Shown here piece after piece: positions 56,340 through 64,000 of a DNA stretch of 64,000 nt. The stretch's first letter is position 1, and the number at the start of each line of letters is the position of its first letter. The notes beneath the pieces were generated by a model. It saw only the letters and a list, made by a program, of their open reading frames with translations, made no database searches and was not told the DNA's origin. The position numbers and the translations under genes were made by a program. The DNA is from Macrotis lagotis (lineage: Eukaryota > Chordata > Mammalia > Peramelemorphia > Peramelidae): the NCBI RefSeq assembly GCF_037893015.1, contig NC_133666.1:566279237-566343236 (forward strand), written 5' to 3'.

Positions 56340-57150
56340 CCTTTCCAACTCTAAAATTCTCTGATTATAAATTATGGCAGCCTTGTTTTTAAAAGCTGAA
56401 ATCCCTCATAGAGAATGTTCACAATAGAATTTCAAAAGAAACAATCCATCTAAGCAGAAGGGGGAGGGGGATTGAAGCAAAAAAAGTGCAGATGGTCTGT
56501 CAACTACAGTTTCTATGGAGAATGAAGTGTGATGTCTATTTTTCAACACTGCTACCTGAAGAGCAGACCACTCAATGATCTAGTATTAGTAGCAATCTAT
56601 TATTCTGCATTCTAAGTTAAACTAGATGCCAGTATATCAAATACAGTACATTTCCAGAGATCCATGAACTCATCTGGTCAGGAGTACCAGATAAGGGGCT
56701 AGTATATTAGTGAAAGGTAAGGGGAAGGAGAACTAATACTGAAAAAAGAGGGAAGAGTTTTATGAACATATTGCATTTGACAAGCAATCCATTTTACCAA
56801 TATGTTTCATATTGGATTTCCTAATATCTATAAAGCCCTTCTTGATTATAACTCCTGCTCTGACTCTCAGCTTTTCACTTCCAATTCAGTCCCTTGGATG
56901 CTGTTCTTCCTGATCGGGGCCAGTTTTCTTCTCTTCTTTGATTTCCCATTTCCATTTCAGTACCTTGGATGTGGTTTTTCTGAGAAGCCCTATATCCTGA
57001 TCCTCTCTCTAGCCAACTCAATTTCCTGCCTCTATCTAAGTAAGCCCCTTGGTTTGAACCCAGCCTTTAATTTCCTAAAAAATGACTTATCCTGAAACTC
57101 AGTGGCTGTTCTAATCATTGGCATCTTTTGGTTCAAGAAAAGTGGAAAAA
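56340..57150. other. Spacer, no gene proven
   Basis: The open stretch 56802-57095 (97 codons) is hydrophobic but matches no family I know and has no splice context. Not called. Confidence 0.4.
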
Positions 57151-57154
57151 CATT

Positions 57155-57390
57155 TTTTTTTCAGTATAGAAGCAACTAAGTCACTCAGACACAAGAACAC
57201 CTGAGTTTGAATTCTATCTCTGATACTGAATACTTTTGTGATACTTAACTTTCTTTGCTCCCCCTTATTCATATGAAAAATAAGAATAATGATAGAACTT
57301 CACTCTCCACTCCCACCCCAATAGTGGTAAGGAATAAATGAAATAACAGGTAAAGGGCTTTATAAATATTAAAATTCTTTTAGTGCTTAC
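57155..57390 (+). mobile_element. MIR-like SINE with 3' extension
   Basis: 'CAAGAACACCTGAGTTTGAA', 'TACTTTTGTGATACTTAAC', 'AGGAATAAATGAAATAACAG', 'TAAAGGGCTTTATAAATATT'. Confidence 0.65.
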
Positions 57391-57544
57391 CTACTATTAA
57401 AATGTACTTTTCATATTTACCCCCTAAGGAAATCACTCTTGAGTAAAGAAATAAACCAGTTCAATTATCTACCTAGGAGAAGTCAAATCAATCAGTTAAG
57501 AAACATTTATTAAACACCTGCTGCATATTGCTAAGTGACGTTGA

Positions 57545-57660
57545 TGAAGATGTTTGTCCTTCATTCTCGAAGAAGACCACAACATTAGGAGGTGATTACT
57601 ATGACAAGCACATGAATTGGATTTGAGCGAGGTTATGCTGTGCTAAGTCACTAGTCTCAC
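57545..57660 (-). mobile_element. SINE with RTE-derived tail (MAR-type), partial
   Basis: 'TTGTCCTTCATTCTCGAAGA' is the reverse complement of the RTE 3' end, followed by 'AGGAGGTGATTACTATGACA' and 'GGTTATGCTGTGCTAAGTCA', a SINE body. Suggests a SINE moved by the RTE machinery. Confidence 0.6.
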
Positions 57661-57840
57661 TTCCTTTTTTAATCAATATTTTATTTGTTTTTCAATTATA
57701 TACAATAGTAGTTTCTACTTATCATTTTTGTAAGGTTTTCAATTTCACAATTTTCCCCCACCCCATCCCCCCACAGAAGGCAGTCTGAAAATCTTCACAT
57801 TTTTCCCATGCTATACATTGATTAAAACTGAATGTGTTGG

Positions 57841-57998
57841 GGGTGGCTAGGTGGAGTAGTGGATAAAGCACCAGCCTTGGAGTCAGGAGTACCTGGCTTC
57901 AAATCTGGTCTCAGACACTTAATAATTACCTAGCTGTGTGGCCTTGGGCAAGCCACTTAACCCCATTTGCCTTGCAAAAAAAAAAACCTAAAAAAAAT
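57841..57998 (+). mobile_element. tRNA-derived SINE inside L1 3' UTR
   Basis: 'GGGTGGCTAGGTGGAGTAGT' to 'CCTTGCAAAAAAAAAAACCT' plus A tail. TSD TGAATGTGTTGG at 57829-57840 and 57999-58010 (12 bases, perfect). Confidence 0.96.
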
Positions 57999-59397
57999 TG
58001 AATGTGTTGGGAGAGAAATTATATCCATGAGGAGAAAGTAAAATATTAGAGATAGCATAATTATGTAGTACATAAGACACTTTTTGGTCTTTGTTTAAAG
58101 TTCTTTATTTTGTTCAAAAATTAAACTTTGTTTAAAGTTCTTCCACAGTTCTTTCTCTAGATACAGATAAAATTCTCCATTGCAGGTACTTTAAAATTGT
58201 CTCTGATTATTACATTGAAGGAATAAGCAAGTCATTAAGGTTGATCATCACCCATGTTGCTGTCAGGGTGTTCTTCTGGTTCTTCTCATCTTACTCAACA
58301 TCAGTTCATGCAAGTCTTTCCAGGCTTCTCTAAACTCCCATCCCTCTTGGTTTCTAATAGAACATTAATGTTTCATAATGCACATATACCACAGTTTGTT
58401 CAGCCATTCTAAGATTGATCGACATTCACTTGATAATGGGCATCCTTGTTTCATCCCTGATCTTATTGGGAATGCCTCTAGTTTATCCCCATTGCATATA
58501 ATACTTGATGGTTTCAGAGAGATATTGCTTATCATTCTAAGGAACAATCCATTTATTCCTATGCTCTCTAGTGTTTTTAGTAGGAATGGGTGCTAAATTT
58601 TCTCAAAGGCTTTTTCAGCATCTATTGAGATAATCATATGATTTCTGTTAGGTTTATCAATGATATAGTCAATTATGCTAATAGTTTTCCTAATATTGAG
58701 CTAACCCTGCATTTCTGGTTTAAATCCTGCTTGGTCATAGTGTATTACCCTCATGATAACTTGCTGTAATCACTTTGCTAGGATTTTATTTAAGAATCTT
58801 GCACCCATATTCATTCAGGAGATAGCTCTATTATTTTCTTTCTCTGTTTTAACTCTTCCTGGTTTAGGTATCAGCGCCATAATGGTATCATAGAAGGAGT
58901 TAGGGAGAGTTCTGTTTTCACCTATTTTACCAAAGAGTTTATATAGAATTGGAACCAATTGTTCCTTAAATGTTTGATAGAATTCACTTGTGAATCCATC
59001 TGGCCCTGGAGATTTTTTTTCTTAGGGAGTTCAGTGATAGCTTGTTGAATTTCTTTTTCTGAGAGGGTTACTTAGGAATTTAATTTCCACTTCATTTAAC
59101 CTAAACAACTTATATGTTTGAAAATATTCATCCATTTCACTTAGATTATTGAATTTATTGGTATATAGTTGGGCAAAATAATTCTGAAATATTATTTTAA
59201 TTTCCTTCTCATTGGTGGTGAGTTCACCCTTTTCATTTATGATACTAGCAATTTGGCTTTCTTCTTTTTTTAAATCAAATTAACCAAAGATTTATCAATT
59301 TTATTTATAAAACCAACTTTACTTATTAGTTCAATAATTTTCTTGATTTCAATTTTATTAATTTCTCCCTTAATTTTTAGAATTTTAAATTTCATAT

Positions 59398-60262
59398 TTA
59401 ATTGGGGGTTTTGATTTGTTCTTTCTCTAATTGTTTTAGTTCTATGATTAGTTCATTGATTTCCTCTTTCTTTATTTTATACATATAAGCAGTTAAAGTT
59501 ATAATATATCCCCTAACAACTGACTTGGCTGTATCCCATAAATTTTGGTATGTTGTCTCATTATTGTCATTATCTAGTATGAAATCATTAATTCTCTCTA
59601 TAATTTGTTGTTGGATCCACTCATTTTTTAAAATGAGGTTATTTAGTTTCCAATTGGTTTTAGGTCTGTCTCTCCATGACCCGTTATTGCAAGTGATTTT
59701 TATTGCATTATGACCTGAGAAGGAAGTATTCACTAGTTCTGCCTTTCCGCATGTGATGTAAGATTTTTATGCCCTAGTACATGCCCTAGTATGTGTAAGT
59801 GCCATGTACTACAGAAAGAAAAGTTTATTCCTTTCAGTCCCCATTCAGTTTTCTACAAAGGTCTATCATATTTAGATTTTCTAACATTCTATTTACCTCC
59901 TTAACTTCCTTCATATTTATTTTATGGTTAGATTTATCTAAATCTGAGAGAGGGAGTTTGAAATCTCCCACTAGCAGAGTTTTACTGTCTATGTATTCCT
60001 GTAATTCATTCAGCATCTCCTCTAAGAATCTGGATGCTATACCACTTGGTGCATGCATATTTAATATTGAAATTGCTTCATTGTGTTTGGTACCTTTTAA
60101 AAGGATATAGTTTCCTTCCATGTCTCTTTTATTGTTATCTATTTTAACAGCTTCTTTGTCTAAGATAAATATTGCTACCCCTGCCTTTTTCACTTTGACT
60201 GAAGCAAAATATTTTCTGCTCCAACATTTTACCTTTACACTCTGTGAATTTTTCTGTTTCAA
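59398..60262 (-). pseudogene. L1 ORF2 endonuclease remnant, catalytic residues lost
   Basis: 59834-60262 keeps 142 codons of the endonuclease: GVAIFILDKEAVKIDNN, GNYILLKG, then LLVGDFKLPLSDLDKS, where the expected GDFN reads GDFK. 59398-59733 continues with SGHNAIKITC, where the expected SDH is SGH, then WKLNNLILKNEWIQQQIIER. Two key active-site residues are therefore changed, besides frameshifts. Part of the L1 at 57663-62956. Confidence 0.8.
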
Positions 60263-60824
60263 ATGAGTTTCTGGTAAGTAGCATGTTGTAGGATTCTGGT
60301 TTTTAATCTACTCTGCTATTCACTTATGTTTTATGGGAGAGTTCATCCACTCACATTCAAAGTTATAATTACTAACACTTTATTCCCCTCCATGCTATCT
60401 TTCTTCTGTTTTTATTTCCCCCTTTTTTCTACTTTATCTGTATTCCCCAGTATTTTTCTTCTGAATGCCGCCTCCTTCAGTGTGTTTGCCCTCTTATATC
60501 CACCACCTTCTCCTAACTTTCCCCTTTCCCTTTGTCCCTTATTCCCTCCCTTCCTTTTTTTAGTTCTTCTGTTCCTCCTCCTCCCCTTTTCCCCTTTTCC
60601 CCTTTTAATATTTGAAAGGTAAGATAAGTTTCTTATGTGCATGTATGTTAATCTTTCTTTGAGCAAAATATGGTGAGAGCAAGATTCTAGCAGATTCTCA
60701 CCTCTGCCCTTCTGTCCCTCCATTGCAAAAGGCCCTTTGTAACTCTTCATGTAATGTGATTTACCCCATTATGTGTCCTCCATCCTCCCATTTCTTTACT
60801 GTCCCCAGTTTTTAAGGAGACTTT

Positions 60825-60983
60825 TTTTTGTTTTTTTAGGTTTTTGCAAGGCAAACGGGGTTAAGTGACTTGCCCAAGGCCATACAGCTAGGTAATTATT
60901 AAGTATTTGAGACCAGATTTGAACCCAGGTACTCCTGACTCTAGGGCCAGTGCTTTATGAACTACACCACATAGCCACCCCAA
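60825..60983 (-). mobile_element. tRNA-derived SINE inside L1 spacer
   Basis: 'TTTTTGCAAGGCAAACGGGG' to 'CACCACATAGCCACCCC'. L1 text continues on both sides ('TTTAAGGAGAC' and 'AAGACATTGTTTTTAAATC'). TSD unclear. Confidence 0.92.
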
Positions 60984-61249
60984 GACATTGTTTTTAAATC
61001 ATTTCATCAGAGTCACAGATAGGTCATGAGTGTCCATTACTTCTGGCTAAGTATATTCCCTCTAATAGAGTTACAATTTCCAAGAGTTATGAGAATCTTT
61101 CTCCCAGGTGGGGATATAGTCAGTCTCATCTTATTGAATAGCATTTTTTTTCTTTTCTTTTCCTTTTATTAACCTTTTCATGTGTCTCTTGACTCTCCTG
61201 TTTGAAGTCCAATTTTTCTATTTAGCTCTTATCTTTTCATCAGGAAAAT

Positions 61250-62160
61250 TTGGAATTCTCCTATTTTGTTAAATGTCCATCTTTCCCCTTGGAAGAGATG
61301 GCTCATTATTGCAGGATTCTGAATTCTTGGCTGCATTCCAAGCTCCCTTGCTCTTCAGAATGTCGTATTACAAGTCCTTCAATCCCTGAATGTTGATGCA
61401 GTTAGATCCTTTGTAATCCTTACTGTGGCTCATTGGTATCTAAAGTGTTTATTTCTGTCTGCTTATGTATTTTCTCTTGTATCCGATAGTTATGGAATTT
61501 GGCTACAACATTCCTTGTTATTTTCATTTTGGGATCCCTTTCAGGAGGGGATCAATATATGCTTTCAATAACTATTTTCTCCTTTGCTTCCATGATATCA
61601 GGGCAATTTTCCTCAAAAGAACCTGAAATATTGAGCTAGGCTTTTTTTTTATCCTCAAGGTGGTCAGGAAGCTCAATGATTCTTAAGTTGTCTCTTCTGG
61701 ATCTTTTCTCTAGGTCAGTAGTCTTGACAATGAGGTATTTTACATTTTCTTCTATTTTTTTTGTTTTTTTTTATTTTGTTCAACAGATTCTTAATGTCTC
61801 TTGAAGTCATTTCTTCCAAAGATTCCATTCTGGTTTTAGAGATGAATTTTCTTCATTTCTCTTTTTGCAACTCTATTTCCATTTGCCCAATTGTAGTTTT
61901 GAAAGAATTATTTGCTCTTTGCTCTTGTCCAATTGTATTTTCCAAGAATTTGTTTTGTTGTTGCAAGATGTTAATTTTCTCTTGGAAGGTATTAATTTTC
62001 TCTTGGATTTCTTTCCCCAATTTTTCCAATTGATTTCTAAACTCCTTCCTGATCTTTTCTAAGAAGTCTTTATGGGATGGAGACCAATTTATATTCTCCT
62101 CAGAAGTTCTAGCTTACTCTTAGTTAGGTCTTTGTCTTCCAGGTAGCTTTCAATGGACCC
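61250..62160 (-). pseudogene. L1 ORF1 remnant
   Basis: Reverse complement of the ORF1 region: C-terminal block near 61260-61340 ('CAAGAATTCAGAATCCTGC' on the minus strand), 'AGGGATTGAAGGACTTG' and 'CCCTGATATCATGGAAGC', then the coiled coil at 61760-62060. Frames are broken. Confidence 0.75.
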
Positions 62161-63034
62161 CTTTTACTGGACTCTCTTCATTTTCCTAGGATCTTGTGTT
62201 GGTGAATGACTGGTTCACATATCTTTGGTTTTGAAAACCATAGAGGTTTTGCTTACTGAGCTTTGTGACTCCAAGTGGGCCAGCCAGTAGGAGGTGCTAG
62301 AGGCTTTCTTTGGAGTGTCTATGACCTTGATTTGTGACCTATTTCCTAGGTCTAAGAGGATGGGGGGAGCAGCAGGCTCTGAATTATCCTTGAACAATGT
62401 GTGCTGAGCCCTTGGGCTATATAGTTAATCTTATTATTCACTGAATACTGAGAGAGATCTGCTGTCACACACCTGAGTCTGAGGTGGTGAGGCAGTTGTT
62501 ACTGTGTTGTACTGAGGGGGAGTTGTTCTGGGAAGAGTCCCTTTTTCCCACAGGGATGGGGGGGCTACTAAAATGGAAAATGAGGGGCTCATGGTCCTGG
62601 TCTTCCAGCCCAGCTGAACTGATTGATTGATTGATTGATGTCTAAGCTCTGTGCTGGAGCTCTCCCACCCACTACTTTGGACTTTTCAACCTCACTGGCC
62701 CACTTACAAAGCCAAAGCCAAAAGCTGCCATGGCTGTGCTGAGGTTAGTCCCAGGTCTCATCCCACCACCCCTGCACTGGCTCTCTGTTCCCAGTTCACC
62801 CACATTCCCCTGAAATAGACCTTGTTGGTAGATGTTCTTCTCCTTTGTTTTTTCTGGATTTTGTAGATTTGAATACTGTCAAGAGGCTTGATTCATATTA
62901 GTTCTGAGGGACACCTTAGGACAGTGCCTGGCTTCTCTCTGCCATCTTGGCTGGAAGTCTCTCATTTTCTCTTTCAGAGTAACCTGAATCAGTGTCCAAA
63001 TATGTATGAGGACAACTGGATATGGCCCTGGATT

Positions 63035-63168
63035 TAAGACAATCAAGATTAAGTGACTTGCCCAAAGTCACATAGCTAGTATGTGTAAAGCATCTGAGAC
63101 TGGATTCAAACTATTGTCCTCCAACTTCAAGGCCTGTGCTTTATTCGTTGAACTACCTAGCTGCCAGT
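63035..63168 (-). mobile_element. tRNA-derived SINE
   Basis: 'TTAAGTGACTTGCCCAAAGT', 'TCCTCCAACTTCAAGGCCTG', 'GAACTACCTAGCTGCC'. Older, diverged copy at the edge of an L3/CR1-like fragment. Confidence 0.85.
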
Positions 63169-63169
63169 T

Positions 63170-63420
63170 ATTACTAAGTTCTATGGAAGCAAAAGGAAGC
63201 AAAGGAGTCTCTGACAACAAGGAGTTCATAATTTAATGGGAGAGAAAACAAACAAATAATACTTACAAACAACCTCTATGAAGGATGGGGGCGGGGGGAT
63301 AACAGAGAGAACATACTAGAACTGGCTATTGGGAAAGTTATCCTAGGGAAAAATAGGATTTTAGGTGAGATTTAGAGGCAACCAGGGCAGGCAAATAAGG
63401 TAGAAGAATAAGTATTACGA
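63170..63420 (+). repeat. Ancient L3/CR1-like repeat fragment
   Basis: 'GACAACAAGGAGTTCATAAT', 'TTAATGGGAGAGAAAACAAA', 'AGGTGAGATTTAGAGGCAAC'. Corresponds to 40555-40600 and 40980-41067 of the broken copy. Confidence 0.6.
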
Positions 63421-63599
63421 AAATTGTATTCAGAGTCTGTAAAATGACCTGGATTTCTGCCATAGGATTCTGATAATTGAATCCATTTATTACTAATCAG
63501 TGCATGGCCAATTTCTTGCTAATATCTATATCATATAAGAACAAACAGCAAAAATATAAATTGTATTTCTCTTTATATTTCAATTTCCAATTAGAATTG

Positions 63600-63749
63600 T
63601 TTAAATGAAGAAATTCTACCTTTATTCCTGCCTTTACTAAATGAAAGTGTCTTTTCTATTTGCAAGTAAATGTATTTAAATTAAGAAATTCTACCTTGAT
63701 TGCTGTCTTTACTAAATGAAAGTACCTTTGCATTTCACAAATATCTATA
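63600..63749. repeat. 75-base tandem duplication
   Basis: Copy 1 63600-63674 and copy 2 63675-63749 both start TTTAAAT(G/T)AAGAAATTC and share TTTACTAAATGAAAGT. About 80 percent identical by eye. Confidence 0.85.
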
Positions 63750-64000
63750 ATTTTTTCAAATCCCAAAGAAAGATAGACTCAGTCAGCAGTTTCATATATA
63801 TAAAATCTCAGTGAAGTAAAAAGGCCTCACTTGAAGAATTAAACTCTAAAATCAAATTATATATAAACAACTTGGATATTTTGCATTTTGCTGTTATATT
63901 AAAGAAACAACTCAGAACCAAGACAACTTAACTTGCTTAGTATTATTTACATTTACATTAATTTCAATATATAAATAATCATAATTTTAATAACCCTATA
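63750..64000. other. AT-rich spacer, no gene seen
   Basis: Unassigned to the end of the window. Confidence 0.45.

Larger units (their letters stand above)
57663..62956 (-). mobile_element. L1 LINE with both ends and an internal deletion
   Basis: Minus-strand L1 of the same lineage as 2837-9494. The right end is the intact 5' start (complement of ACTTCCAGCCAAGATGGC), with the 5' UTR to about 62170. ORF1 lies about 61250-62160, the purine-tract spacer to about 60340, and ORF2 to about 58190. The left end is the 3' UTR with the C-rich tract at 57752-57775. At about 58431 the text jumps from the RT region to the ORF2 C-terminus, deleting about 1.5 kb that includes the FADD core. Two SINEs are inside. 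A possible but poor TSD lies around 57650 and 62957. Confidence 0.9.

Noticed and set aside
56802..57095. 97-codon hydrophobic frame
   Set aside because: Pyrimidine-rich DNA gives Leu/Phe/Ser text; no motif or neighbours support a gene.

Overview
This window is non-coding vertebrate DNA, and its repeats point to a marsupial. The indicators are: tRNA-derived SINEs of the type 'GGCAGCTAGGTGGC...GACTCCAGGGC...TTGCAAAAACCTAAAA' (resembling the SINE called WSINE1 in Australian marsupials); L1 elements with a long ORF1-ORF2 spacer; an RTE/BovB-like LINE whose 3' end reads 'TTCGAGAATGAAGGACAA'; and MIR and Mon/MAR-type SINEs. Assignment to an australidelphian marsupial is an inference from repeat types recalled from memory, not a database match. 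No intact protein-coding gene was found. Every long open stretch lies in a decayed retroelement, a microsatellite or an AT-rich spacer.

Layout: 0-2.8 kb holds a diverged repeat and a full-length processed RPS18 pseudogene with target-site duplications (TSDs). 2.8-9.5 kb is a full-length, inactive L1 on the plus strand with its own TSD. 9.5-20 kb is AT-rich spacer with MIR and other SINEs, a small hAT-like DNA transposon, a 5'-truncated RTE and one orphan exon-like segment encoding a signal-peptide-like sequence (17.68 kb). 20-26 kb holds a truncated L1 carrying a SINE, and a near full-length RTE. 26-32 kb has an AT palindrome inside an old repeat, an isolated L1 5' UTR and a solo LTR. 32.7-35.6 kb is a pile of L1 3' end, RTE with inverted segments, SINEs and an L3/CR1-type endonuclease remnant. 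37-43 kb is rich in SINEs and contains a five-layer nest of insertions that includes a solo LTR with GGGG duplications. 45-47.3 kb joins an L1 ORF1 fragment, a SINE and a minus-strand RTE that lacks its 3' end. 48-49.5 kb has a SINE and a third solo LTR with CAGG duplications. 50-57 kb is mostly quiet. 57.6-63 kb is a minus-strand L1 with both ends, a large internal deletion and two SINE insertions.

No genes act together here. The main content is an insertion history: old MIR/L3-like and Mon-type repeats, then RTE and L1, then young SINEs and solo LTRs that land in the older copies. I found no convincing new biological system. The items most worth checking are the orphan signal-peptide exon at 17680-17755, the inverted RTE at 33.8-34.6 kb, the solo LTRs, and the AT palindrome at 26.7 kb.
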